Positions 44,438 through 52,700 of a stretch of DNA of 64,000 nt are shown piece by piece. The position numbers and the translations under genes were made by a program. The notes under the pieces were generated by a model, which had not been told where the DNA came from, ran no database searches, and saw only the letters and a list, made by a program, of their open reading frames with translations. The stretch comes from Hymenobacter daecheongensis DSM 21074. Its GTDB lineage: Bacteria; Bacteroidota; Bacteroidia; Cytophagales; Hymenobacteraceae. Positions within the stretch are counted from its first letter, which is position 1. Each line of letters begins with the position of its first letter. The stretch covers positions 124,001 to 188,000 of the forward strand of contig NZ_FQYN01000005.1 of assembly GCF_900141805.1 (NCBI RefSeq). Reading direction: 5' to 3'.

Positions 44438-45129
44438 CCTTTTTTCGTTTTCGCCAGGCCCTGACTATAAGCCTGCTGGCCCTGGGCAGCACCCTGCTGC
44501 TGCCGGGGTGCTCCGCTGATAAGAACAACGCGGCTGCCACCGAGCGCCTGCCCTTCATTGGCGAGCGGGAAGTGCGCCCCCGCGCCGACGGCGGCCCCGC
44601 CGACACCGTGTACGCCACCATTCCGGCCTTCCGCCTCACCAACCAGGACGGCAAGGTCATCACCAACCAGACCTTCGCCGGCAAGGTCTACGTCACCGAT
44701 TTCTTCTTCGCCACCTGCCCCAGCATCTGCCCCAAAATGCAGAGCGAGCTGCTGCGCGTGTACGATAAGTTTAAGGGCGACCCACGGGTGCTGTTCCTGT
44801 CGCACACCATCGACCCGGCCCACGACTCCATTCCGGTGCTGCGCGACTACGCCCAGCGCCTGGGCATCGCCGATGCGGCTCGCTGGCACTTTGCCACCGC
44901 GCCCCACGACACCATTTTTGCCCTCGCCCGCGCCTACATGACGGCCGCGCAGGTAGACAAAGGCGTAGCTGGCGGCTTCGCCCACAGCGGCGCTTTCGCC
45001 CTCATTGACCCACAGCGCCGCATTCGGGGCGTGTATGATGGCATGAACCCGCTGGAAGTGCAGCGCCTGCTCGATGATTTGCCGGTGCTGCTGCGGGAAG
45101 TGGAGCAGGAGCAAAAAGCCGCCAAATGA
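44434..45129 (+). CDS. SCO1/SenC family copper chaperone lipoprotein (231 aa)
   Basis: SCO proteins deliver copper to the CuA site of cytochrome oxidase and have a thioredoxin fold. A lipoprotein signal (LLALGSTLLLPGC) is followed by the metal-binding motif FFFATCPSICPKM (CxxxC) and later the third ligand, a His in AGGFAHSGAF. Length is near the family norm. It overlaps the upstream lipoprotein gene by ATGA and the downstream cytochrome c gene by ATGA, so all three are co-translated. Confidence 0.92.
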   Translation: MTFFRFRQALTISLLALGSTLLLPGCSADKNNAAATERLPFIGEREVRPRADGGPADTVYATIPAFRLTNQDGKVITNQTFAGKVYVTDFFFATCPSICPKMQSELLRVYDKFKGDPRVLFLSHTIDPAHDSIPVLRDYAQRLGIADAARWHFATAPHDTIFALARAYMTAAQVDKGVAGGFAHSGAFALIDPQRRIRGVYDGMNPLEVQRLLDDLPVLLREVEQEQKAAK

Positions 45130-45554
45130 GACGCCGCGGGCCGCTGACTTTGGTTCTTACCGGGCTGCTGGGGGCGGCGCTGGGCCTGGCGGGCTGCTTC
45201 ACGGAGCGGCAGCACGAGGGCGAAAAGATATACGCCACGCACTGCGCCAACTGTCACGGAGCCCAGGGCGAGGGCCTAAAACGCCTGATTCCGCCCCTGG
45301 CAAAGTCCGATTACGTGGCCAAAAACCGCACGGGGCTAGCCTGCCTGATTCGTAAGGGTATTAAAGGGCCATTGGTCGTCAATGACGTTGAGTTCAACCA
45401 GGCCATGCCCGCCGCTGATTCCCACCTCACCGATTCGCAAATCACCAACCTGCTCAATTTCGTGCAGACCTCCTGGGGCAATCAGGGTGAGGTGTTCACC
45501 ATCCGGGAGGTATCAGCCCAACTGCAGGGCTGCGGTGCCAGCGACGGGCAGTGA
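45126..45554 (+). CDS. Mono-heme cytochrome c, lipoprotein (142 aa)
   Basis: A lipobox-bearing signal (GAALGLAGCF) precedes the heme attachment site ATHCANCHG (CxxCH). A plausible axial Met is in FNQAMPAADSHL. It carries electrons in the periplasm, most likely to or near a terminal oxidase. The start overlaps the SCO stop codon. Confidence 0.9.
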   Translation: MRRRGPLTLVLTGLLGAALGLAGCFTERQHEGEKIYATHCANCHGAQGEGLKRLIPPLAKSDYVAKNRTGLACLIRKGIKGPLVVNDVEFNQAMPAADSHLTDSQITNLLNFVQTSWGNQGEVFTIREVSAQLQGCGASDGQ

Positions 45555-45698
45555 GGTGAGGAGATGGTGCGTTTTTGTTTGCTCATCCTTACCTTCCTGA
45601 AAACCAACCGGCTACCGCAAAGGTCATTTCTATGGGCCGGGGAGGCTGAAATCTTCCGCAATCCTCGCTAGCTTGCGTATCCAATCCACTTTTCTGTC

Positions 45699-46643
45699 AT
45701 GGGTCTGTTCGACTTTCTGAAATCCAAAAAAGATTCGGCCGCCCCGGCGGCTCCTGCTTCCGCGCCTGCCCCAACGGAAGCCGGGGCGGCAGCCCCGGCC
45801 GGGCCGCGCTACAAAGGCGCCAGCTATACCTCGCCGGTAGCGCCCGAGCCGGCGCACATTCCGGCTATGCCGCCGCTGCCGCCCATGCCGCAGCTGCCGC
45901 CTTTCGAGCCGGTAAACATTCTGGAACAGCTGCTGCTGCACGCGGCCACCCAGCCGGAAGCCCGCCCCGATTTCTACCGCGCCCTGCTGGGCGAGGAATT
46001 GATCTTGGTGATGGTGCCCAAGGAAGGGGAGCCGGGCGGCGAAAAGCAGCCCACCGAAGGCATGGAAATTCAGCTTCAGGTGCTCAACGACGGCAAAATC
46101 CCGGTTTTCAGCTCCGTAGATCGGATGTATGAGGGCAATATGGAAGTTGATTCCGTGCCGTATCTGCGCATTCGGGGACTGGAGTTTTTCCAGATGGTGC
46201 AGGGCGCGGAGTGCGCCTTGAATCCCTTCTCTTCAGTGGGCAAGCTGCTGCCCGCCGAGGAGCTGGCCGATCTGCTGGCCGGCCGCCTGTTTCCGGAAGG
46301 CGACGCTGCCGCGGGCCAAAATATACCCGTATTGCTGGGCCAGCCCACCGACTACCCCACCCAACTGCTGGACGCCCTGCGCACGTTCAGCGCCGAAAAG
46401 CCCGCCATTCAGGCCGTGTACCTGGCCCAGGTGCAGCTCCAGGACAACTCAGCTCCGCCCCGCCTGCTGCTCGCCTTCCATACCGACGACAACGACGCGG
46501 CCTTCCTTCAGGAGTTGGGCCCCGTAGTGCAGGGCAACATCAGCGACCATGAGCTGGTCGACGTGCTGGTGCTCGACCCGAATTCTGAAGAGCCGCTCAA
46601 TCAATATTTTACTACCGTAGAGCCGGTCTACAAGCGGAGTTAA
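45699..46643 (+). CDS. Enhanced-serine-sensitivity protein SseB-like (314 aa)
   Basis: After an N-terminal Ala/Pro-rich region (residues 10-75) comes an SseB N-domain (LLGEELILVMVPKEGEPG, VLNDGKIPVFSSVDRM, LNPFSSVGKLL) and an SseB C-domain (LLDALRTFSAEKPAIQAVY). SseB proteins are of unclear molecular function, linked to serine sensitivity in Escherichia coli and to type III secretion in related bacteria by name only. The long Pro/Ala linker is unusual. Confidence 0.8.
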   Translation: MGLFDFLKSKKDSAAPAAPASAPAPTEAGAAAPAGPRYKGASYTSPVAPEPAHIPAMPPLPPMPQLPPFEPVNILEQLLLHAATQPEARPDFYRALLGEELILVMVPKEGEPGGEKQPTEGMEIQLQVLNDGKIPVFSSVDRMYEGNMEVDSVPYLRIRGLEFFQMVQGAECALNPFSSVGKLLPAEELADLLAGRLFPEGDAAAGQNIPVLLGQPTDYPTQLLDALRTFSAEKPAIQAVYLAQVQLQDNSAPPRLLLAFHTDDNDAAFLQELGPVVQGNISDHELVDVLVLDPNSEEPLNQYFTTVEPVYKRS

Positions 46644-46644
46644 A

Positions 46645-46766
46645 CCGTCTGTCATCCTGAGCTTGCGAAGGACCTTATGCCAGATGAACGAGTCGTATCA
46701 ACGATCATCGTTCACCCGGCGTAAGGTCCTTCGCTTTGCGCACGCCAGATGAAGGATGACAGCCGG
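46645..46766. repeat. Inverted repeat (CATCCTGAGC family) with an insertion in one arm
   Basis: Left arm 46645-46681 (CCGTCTGTCATCCTGAGCTT at the start) pairs with 46718-46766; the right arm has about 15 extra bases (around TTGCGCACGCCAGATG). The spacer contains GATGAACGA and TCGTTCA. It lies 3 bp after the SseB stop. Confidence 0.85.
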
Positions 46767-46786
46767 TTTGCTACCTGCGTATTTTC

Positions 46787-47368
46787 CTACCCCTGCCGGG
46801 CCAGCAGCCGACGGAACACAGGGCGCAAGCCGAAGTTCAGCAGCAGCACGAGCGGCACCATGCCCACGGCCCACAGCAGCAGTGCCCCGGCGCTGGCGTG
46901 CCAGAGCAGTTGCAGGGCGCTACTCCAGTCGTGGGCAATCAGGTAGCGGATTTTTTCCAGCGTGAGGTCGGGCGTGCGGCCATTTTGCCAGAGCCGGGCA
47001 CCCAGGCGTAGCAGTGGAATGAGCAGCACCAGCTGCACGGGGCTCATCAGGTGGCCGATGAGCAGCATGGCGGCCACGTTCAGGCGCAGGCGCACGGCCG
47101 CAAACGTAATCAGCAGCGTGGTGATGCCCAGCACCGGCACCAGGCCAAAGGCCACGCCCAGCGCCACGGTGAGGGCCAGCTCGGCGGGGGCCAGGCCCTG
47201 CCGCAGCAGGTTGCGCACGGGCTCCAGCACGCGGCGGCGCAGCCAGCTGGTAGGTGGCGACGGCGGCGGAAGCGGGGATGGGAACTCCAAAATAGGACCG
47301 GGGAAAAACGGAATGTTACGGCGGCGCGTTACCTTAGCAGCCTGCACCCCGGCTGGCGGCGGGGGCAT
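46787..47368 (-). CDS. DUF2062 family membrane protein (193 aa)
   Basis: The DUF2062 core reads APAELALTVALGVAFGLVPV, with further hydrophobic segments LLIGHLMSPVQLVLLIPLLRL and GALLLWAVGMVPLVLLLNFG, so the protein is in the inner membrane. Function unknown; some members occur beside glycosyltransferases. The first 45 residues are Pro-rich and the start (ATG 47368) is uncertain, a GTG seven codons in being an alternative. Start lies 12 bp from that of the divergent YihY gene. Confidence 0.75.
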   Translation of the reverse strand: MPPPPAGVQAAKVTRRRNIPFFPGPILEFPSPLPPPSPPTSWLRRRVLEPVRNLLRQGLAPAELALTVALGVAFGLVPVLGITTLLITFAAVRLRLNVAAMLLIGHLMSPVQLVLLIPLLRLGARLWQNGRTPDLTLEKIRYLIAHDWSSALQLLWHASAGALLLWAVGMVPLVLLLNFGLRPVFRRLLARQG

Positions 47369-47380
47369 CACGCCTTCCTG

Positions 47381-48325
47381 ATGACAAAAGTACGCGAGTC
47401 GGGCCAGCCCCGGACCAAAGTCTGGACCGATTTCTTTTTTCTGCTGCGCCGCGCCGGTATCGAGCTGGGCAGCCACGACCCGCTGCGGCTGGGTGCGGCC
47501 ACGGCCTTCTTCACCACGTTTGCGCTGCCGCCCATCCTCATCATTCTGATTCAGGTGCTGGGGTCGCTGTATTCGGCCTCGGGGGTGCGCACGCTGCTGC
47601 TGGGCAAGCTCTCGGCGCTGCTGGGCACCTCGGCCGCCGAGCTGGTAGAGCAGATTCTGCTGAACGTGACCAACGTGGAGCGTAGCCGCCTGCTCACGTG
47701 GCTGGGCTTTGGCTTTCTGCTGTTCGTGTCCACTACGCTGTTCGTGGTTATTCAGAACTCGCTCAACCAGCTCTGGCAGGTGCGCCCGGCCCGCCGCACG
47801 GGGCGCCTGCACAAGCTCCTGAAAGAACGGGCCCGCTCGCTGGGCCTGCTGCTGGCCACCGGCCTGCTTTCCCTGCTGGCCTTCCTGACCGATGCCGCCC
47901 TGGCCCTCTTCGCCGATTACATTCAGGACTTCGACTCGAACTTCGGCTACTTTCTGATGCAGGCCCTCAACCAGATTACGTCGCTGCTCATTCTGGCCGC
48001 GTGGTTCAGCGTCACGTTCCGAAACCTGAGCAGCGCCCACGTGCCGTGGAAAGCCGTGAGCCGCGGGGCCATTCTTACCGCCGTTTTGTTCGATCTGGGC
48101 GAGTTCGTGCTGGGGCATCTGCTGGTGCCGCGCAACCTGGGCCCCATCTACGGCCAGGCATCCAGCATTGTGCTGGTGCTGCTGTTTGTGTTCTATTGCG
48201 CCATGATTTTCTACTTCGGCGCCTGCTTCACCAAAGTGTACGCCCACTACGCCGGCATCGACATCCGCCCCAAGAAGAACGCTGTGCGCTACCGCCTGGT
48301 GGATGTGGTGGAGGAAAAAGAGTAG
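47381..48325 (+). CDS. YihY/BrkB family inner membrane protein (314 aa)
   Basis: The family pattern is visible: LGAATAFFTTFALPPILIIL, the loop SLNQLWQVRP, and several membrane segments up to VLVLLLFVFYCAMIFYFGACF. About six transmembrane helices. Once annotated as ribonuclease BN, now regarded as a membrane protein of unknown role. Divergent from DUF2062 with 12 bp between starts, so the promoter of one must lie inside the other; a TTACCTTAG box is at 47328-47336. Confidence 0.85.
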   Translation: MTKVRESGQPRTKVWTDFFFLLRRAGIELGSHDPLRLGAATAFFTTFALPPILIILIQVLGSLYSASGVRTLLLGKLSALLGTSAAELVEQILLNVTNVERSRLLTWLGFGFLLFVSTTLFVVIQNSLNQLWQVRPARRTGRLHKLLKERARSLGLLLATGLLSLLAFLTDAALALFADYIQDFDSNFGYFLMQALNQITSLLILAAWFSVTFRNLSSAHVPWKAVSRGAILTAVLFDLGEFVLGHLLVPRNLGPIYGQASSIVLVLLFVFYCAMIFYFGACFTKVYAHYAGIDIRPKKNAVRYRLVDVVEEKE

Positions 48326-48369
48326 CGGGCGGCGGTAAGCGCTAAGCAGGCTGGCGCCGAAATCCGGCG

Positions 48370-48377
48370 TACCTTTG
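48370..48377 (+). promoter_or_regulatory. -7 box TACCTTTG before the second DEAD-box helicase gene
   Basis: TACCTTTG is a perfect TAnnTTTG box, 21 bases before the ATG at 48399, giving a short leader of about 15 bases. Confidence 0.55.
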
Positions 48378-48398
48378 CAGCCAACTTTTTCGTTTCGC

Positions 48399-49781
48399 AT
48401 GCCCTCTTTCGCCGACCTTGGCCTCGCCCCTTCCCTGCTGCAAGCACTGGAAGAGCTGACTTTTACCATCCCTACTCCCGTTCAGGAACAAGTAATTCCG
48501 ATGGCCCTCGCCGGCCAGGACGTAGCGGGCCAGGCGCCCACCGGCTCGGGCAAAACCGCCGCCTATGGCCTCTCCATCCTGCAAAAGCTGGATCTGAAGC
48601 TCGACGCGGTGCAGGTAATCGTGCTGGTGCCGGCCCGCGAGCTGGCTCTGCAGGTGCGCGACGCGCTGAAGAAATTGGGCAAATACCTGCCCGGTCTGCG
48701 GGTAGCGGCTTTCTACGGCGGCCACGCGTTCCGCGAGGAAACCGCCTCGCTCACCCAGCCGCCCCACATCGTGGTAGCCACGCCCGGCCGCCTGCTCGAC
48801 CACTTCGAGCGGCGCTCCATCGTGCCCAATCAGCTCACGGTGCTCATTCTGGATGAGGCCGATAAGCTGCTGGAGCTGGGTTTTCAGGATGAGCTGGTCG
48901 AAATCGTGAAGCGCCTGCCGCGCCGCCGCCAGACCCTGCTGTTCTCGGCCACGATGTCGGACAAAGTGCTGCTGCTGATCCGCAACAACCTCACCCGGCC
49001 CCGCGTCGTGCAATCGTCGGAGGAGGAAGGCAAGCTGCCCGAAAACCTGACGCTGCTCGGCCAGGTGGGCCCCATCGAGAAGAAGCCCGCCGCCCTGCTG
49101 CACCTGCTGAACCTACCCGAAACCGGCCGCGCCCTGGTGTTCTGCAACACCCGCGACCGGTGCGTGGAGCTGGCCCGTTTCCTGCAGGGCCGCGGCGTGG
49201 CCGCCGAAGTATTGCACGGCAAAATGCCCCAGCCCGAGCGCGACAAAGCCCTGATGAAGCTGCGCAACGGCTCCAGCCAAGTGCTGGTAGCCACCGACGT
49301 AGCCGCCCGCGGCCTCGACGTGACGGCCCTCGACACCGTGATTCAATACGACGCGCCCGACAAAGCCGACGCTTTTCAGCACCGGGCCGGCCGCACGGCC
49401 CGCGCCGGCGCCGTGGGCACGGCCCACATTCTGGCCACGCCCCACGAGCAGACCCACGTGCAGAAGTGGCCCATTGCCGAGAGTATTCAGTGGAAGCCCC
49501 TGCACGCCCCGGCCCTGCCGCCGGCCGCTCCCAAAGCGCCCAAGCCGGCCAGCATCACCCTGCACGTATCGGCCGGCCGCAAAGACAAGGTCAGCGCCCA
49601 CGACCTGGTAGGCGCGTTCGTGGCCCAGGGTGGCTTGGAGCGCACCGATGTCGGACACATCGAAGTATTCGACCACTACAGCTACGTGGCCGTGCCGCGC
49701 CTGCAGGCCCACGAAGTAGCCCAGCGCGTGACGGGTGCCAAAATCAAAGGCCGCAAGGTGCGGGTGTCACTGGTGGAGTAA
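48399..49781 (+). CDS. DEAD-box RNA helicase, DbpA-like (460 aa)
   Basis: Helicase core motifs: APTGSGKTAAYG (I), PARELALQ (Ia), ATPGRLLDHF (Ib), LDEADKLLELG (II), SATMSDK (III), ATDVAARGLDVT (V) and HRAGRTARAG (VI). The last about 80 residues (SITLHVSAGRKDKVSAHDLV, VFDHYSYVAVPRLQA) match the DbpA RNA-binding domain that contacts 23S rRNA. It probably takes part in ribosome assembly. It is much shorter than the helicase at 22385 and lacks the glycine-rich tail. The ATG start is set by the upstream promoter box. Confidence 0.92.
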   Translation: MPSFADLGLAPSLLQALEELTFTIPTPVQEQVIPMALAGQDVAGQAPTGSGKTAAYGLSILQKLDLKLDAVQVIVLVPARELALQVRDALKKLGKYLPGLRVAAFYGGHAFREETASLTQPPHIVVATPGRLLDHFERRSIVPNQLTVLILDEADKLLELGFQDELVEIVKRLPRRRQTLLFSATMSDKVLLLIRNNLTRPRVVQSSEEEGKLPENLTLLGQVGPIEKKPAALLHLLNLPETGRALVFCNTRDRCVELARFLQGRGVAAEVLHGKMPQPERDKALMKLRNGSSQVLVATDVAARGLDVTALDTVIQYDAPDKADAFQHRAGRTARAGAVGTAHILATPHEQTHVQKWPIAESIQWKPLHAPALPPAAPKAPKPASITLHVSAGRKDKVSAHDLVGAFVAQGGLERTDVGHIEVFDHYSYVAVPRLQAHEVAQRVTGAKIKGRKVRVSLVE

Positions 49782-49806
49782 TTTGGTGAGTCGGGAAAAG
49801 AAAAGA

Positions 49807-49904
49807 GAACGTCATGCTGAGCTTGTCGAAGCACCTCTCCCGCTTCGCTGAACAGCCCTGACGAAGCGGCAGAGATGCTTCGACAAGCTCAGCATGACTC
49901 GTTC
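49807..49904. repeat. Inverted repeat (CATGCTGAGC family) containing a start codon
   Basis: Arms 49807-49847 (GAACGTCATGCTGAGCTTGT at the start) and 49862-49904 pair with a 14-base loop. The ATG that starts the next gene (49894) lies inside the right arm, in CTCAGCATGACT. Confidence 0.9.
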
Positions 49905-50280
49905 TTTTGATTATAAGCGCCAATTCATCAGCTCACATTTGCCTCCCGAACCCCGCCAGCTTCTGTTCATCTGCAGCCAGAACCGCTGGCGCAGCCTCAC
50001 CGCCGAGCGGCTATTCGATGGGCACTCGCACTATGAGGCTCGCTCGGCCGGCACTGAGCCCGGGGCGCGGGTGCGCGTCACGGCCGGGCACCTGAGCTGG
50101 GCCGAGGCCGTGTTTGTGATGGAACGTCGCCACGCCGAGCGGCTGCGGGCGAAGTTCGGGGCGGCGCTGGCCGGTAAGCCGGTTATTAATCTGCGCATTC
50201 CTGATAACTATCAGTTTATGGATGCTAGCTTGCAGCAGCTACTGCGCGAAAAATTACAGGAGCATCTGCCGCGGCTTTAG
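49894..50280 (+). CDS. Low-molecular-weight phosphatase-like protein (128 aa)
   Basis: The P-loop-like motif LLFICSQNRWRSLTAERL gives C-x5-R as in low-molecular-weight protein tyrosine phosphatases, followed by the SAGTEPGARVRV strand. The usual acid Asp (in a DP motif near the C-terminus) appears as IPDNYQF, so the active site may be altered. It may dephosphorylate tyrosine or arginine residues, or use another ligand. The start ATG lies within an inverted repeat; a TTG at 49939 would remove 15 poorly conserved residues. Confidence 0.75.
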   Translation: MTRSFDYKRQFISSHLPPEPRQLLFICSQNRWRSLTAERLFDGHSHYEARSAGTEPGARVRVTAGHLSWAEAVFVMERRHAERLRAKFGAALAGKPVINLRIPDNYQFMDASLQQLLREKLQEHLPRL

Positions 50281-50315
50281 CCCTGCTTTTTATTAACCCT
50301 CTACCCTATTATCAG

Positions 50316-51635
50316 ATGATTAGACGCTTACTTGGTAGCTTATCATGTCTTTATTTTCTGGCTACACCCTTGCGGGCCCAAACTTACGAGCCCGGACTGC
50401 TGGTGCAGGCCAACGGCGACACGCTGCGGGGCGAAATTGAAAACAGCTTCTGGACCGAGCCGCCCACTTTTATTCACTACCGCCCCACGGCCACCAGCCC
50501 CAGCCAGCTGTTTCAGCCCCGGCAGCTGCGGGCGCTGAGCTTCACCGGGGGCCGCTCCTTTCGCTACGTAATCGTGCCCATCGACCACGCGGCCGAAACC
50601 CGCCTCGACCGCCTGCCGCGCGGCAACTATTTCGAGGTTCGCACCGATTCACTGCTGGCCGAGGTTCTGCTCGAAGGTCCGGCTGAGCTGCTGCGGGTGA
50701 CCCGGCCTGGCGCTACACACTACTTGCTGCGCCGCCCCAGCCAGCCCTAGCTCGAACTGAGTGAGCGAAGTTACCTGCGGCAGGATACCAAAACCGGGGC
50801 CTGGGTGATGACCGACGGCAACAACTTCCGCGGGCAGCTGGCCCTCTATTTTCCGGATTGCCCGGCCACCCAGGCGGCGGCCCGCACGGCAGCCTTTTCG
50901 GCCCCGGACCTGGTTAGCCTGGTGCAGACCTACAACACTGCCTGCAGCCCCACCCGGCAGCCGGGCCGCAGCTTGCTGGCGCAGGCCCAAATACGCCGCC
51001 GGGTGGCTCTTCGGGGCGGCCTGCTGGCAGGCGCGCGCTACAACCGCATCGACTACCGCACAGATGGGCTGCTGGTCGCCGATCCGACGTGCGCCAATTG
51101 CCGCTTCTTTCCCCTTGGTGGCTTGTATGCTGAGCTTATTCAGCCCGGCCGCACCGGCGCGCTGTTTGGCGAGTTCCTACTGAGCACCTTCCGCGCTCCG
51201 GCTGATTTTCAGCATACCAACGGCAATCAGCCCACCACCTACAGCACTTTCACCTTCAGCACGAAGGTGGCTACGGCCCGCCTGGGCGTGCGCTACTCTT
51301 TCCCGTTGCCCCACGAGCAGCAATGGCTCTTCAGCGCCAGCTACGAGTTGAGCCGGACCATAAACCCGCGCTTCAGCGCAGTCCGTGGGGTGCCTTATAC
51401 ACCTGTTCGGGACGATGCCTACTACCCCATCCAGACCCTACTCCCCGCCCTGGGGCTAGGCTGGCGTACCGGTCCGCTCACGTTGAGCGCAGACGGGTTG
51501 CTGCTCAGCGACGGCCGCGCGGGCGAGTTTCTGGGCTTTTTCGTCAGCCAGTCATTTGTCCTGCGCACCAGCCTGGCCTATCGCCTCGGCCGCAACCCCG
51601 ATCAGGCCGCACCGAGAACTACGGTCCGGCCCTGA
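50316..51635 (+). pseudogene. Exported beta-barrel-like protein, interrupted by one in-frame amber codon
   Basis: One reading frame runs from ATG 50316 (signal MIRRLLGSLSCLYFLATPLRA) to the stop before 51636, broken only by TAG at 50748-50750. Before the stop the protein reads PGLLVQANGDTLRGEIE and HYLLRRPSQP; directly after it, without a start codon, it continues LELSERSYLRQDTKTGAWV and then a long region with alternating hydrophobic strands ending in YRLGRN, like an outer-membrane barrel. Both halves are in the same frame. A TAC to TAG change in a Tyr codon would explain it. It could be a sequencing error or a suppressible codon; otherwise the gene is dead or makes a 144-residue fragment. 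ATG 50805 could restart the second half. Confidence 0.8.
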
Positions 51636-51671
51636 GCCAACCTGAACGCCTGCCGGTGCGTTTAGCGGGCC

Positions 51672-52613
51672 ATGAATTACGTTATTTGGCTGGCCGTGCT
51701 GGCCGTCGTCCTCTTCCTATTCTACCGCTACGCCACCCGCGCCGCCCGCGTGAAAGCCGCCGCCCTGGCCGCAGAGTTTCCGGCAGCGTGGCGCGAAATC
51801 CTGACCGGCCGCGTGGCGTTTTACCTGTCGCTCACCGACAATGAGCGCAAGCGCTTCGAGCGGGAAGTGCAGGTTTTTCTGGCCCAAACGCGCATCACCG
51901 GCCTGCAAACCGAGGTGGATGATACCACCCGCGTGCTGGTGGCGGCCTCGGCCATCATTCCCATCTTCGGCTTCCGCGACTGGGAATACGGCAACCTGAG
52001 CGAGGTGCTCATCGTGCCCGACGCCTGGAAGGAGGCCCCAAACCCCGACCAAGAAACGGCGCCGCTGGCCGGGCAGCTGCTGGGCTCGGTGCGCAACTTC
52101 CAGACCTCCCAGTACATGCACCTCTCCAAGGCTTCGCTGGAGCAGGGTTTTCGGGATAGTTTGGACCGCCAGAACGTGGGTATTCATGAATTCGCCCACC
52201 TGCTCGACCAGGCCGACGGCGTGATTGACGGCGTGCCGAAGCTGGCGCTGCCGCCCGAGCTGCTTCAGCCCTGGGCCGCGGTGATGGCGCGCGAAATCGA
52301 AGCCATCCGGGCCGGCAAATCCGACATCAACCCTTACGGCGGCACCAATGAGGCCGAGTTCTTCGCCGTGGTAACGGAGTACTTCTTCGAGAAGCCCGAG
52401 AACCTACAGGAAAACCACCCCGAGCTGTACCAGCTGCTCACCCGCGCCCTGCGTCAGAACCCCAAGAAGCGCTTCCTGCGCTTCGCCATCGACCCGCGCG
52501 AATGGCTGAAAACACTGCGCTCGAAGCGAAAATTTGGCCGCAACGACCCGTGCCCCTGCGGGAGCGGAAAGAAGTACAAGGACTGCCATTTGCAGCAGAC
52601 AGTTGTGACCTGA
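51672..52613 (+). CDS. MtfA-type zinc protease (M90) fused to a SEC-C zinc motif (313 aa)
   Basis: An N-terminal transmembrane segment (VIWLAVLAVVLFLFYRY) precedes the MtfA domain with HEFAHLLDQADG (HExxH) and the third ligand region NEAEFFAVVTEYFF. MtfA in Escherichia coli is a peptidase that binds the repressor Mlc. The end, RNDPCPCGSGKKYKDCH, is a SEC-C motif (CPCGSGKKYKxCH), normally found on SecA and other proteins; here it is added to MtfA, an unusual fusion. The protease domain likely faces the cytosol. Confidence 0.88.
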   Translation: MNYVIWLAVLAVVLFLFYRYATRAARVKAAALAAEFPAAWREILTGRVAFYLSLTDNERKRFEREVQVFLAQTRITGLQTEVDDTTRVLVAASAIIPIFGFRDWEYGNLSEVLIVPDAWKEAPNPDQETAPLAGQLLGSVRNFQTSQYMHLSKASLEQGFRDSLDRQNVGIHEFAHLLDQADGVIDGVPKLALPPELLQPWAAVMAREIEAIRAGKSDINPYGGTNEAEFFAVVTEYFFEKPENLQENHPELYQLLTRALRQNPKKRFLRFAIDPREWLKTLRSKRKFGRNDPCPCGSGKKYKDCHLQQTVVT

Positions 52614-52684
52614 GTGTCATTGCTTCGGCCTGATAATCACAGTGTTTTTATCCGGCAGCCGTTCGCCTGATCTGGCCAGAGTAG

Positions 52685-52692
52685 TAGCTTTA
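52685..52692 (+). promoter_or_regulatory. -7 box TAGCTTTA before the M2 peptidase gene
   Basis: TAGCTTTA differs at one base from TAnnTTTG and lies eight bases before the ATG at 52701. Confidence 0.35.
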
Positions 52693-52700
52693 CTTCGCCT

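Noticed and set aside
47369..48469. Long minus-strand ORF extending the DUF2062 gene to about 560 residues
   Set aside because: The extension is antisense to the YihY gene and is Gln/His/Gly-rich; only the C-terminal 193 residues are DUF2062-like.
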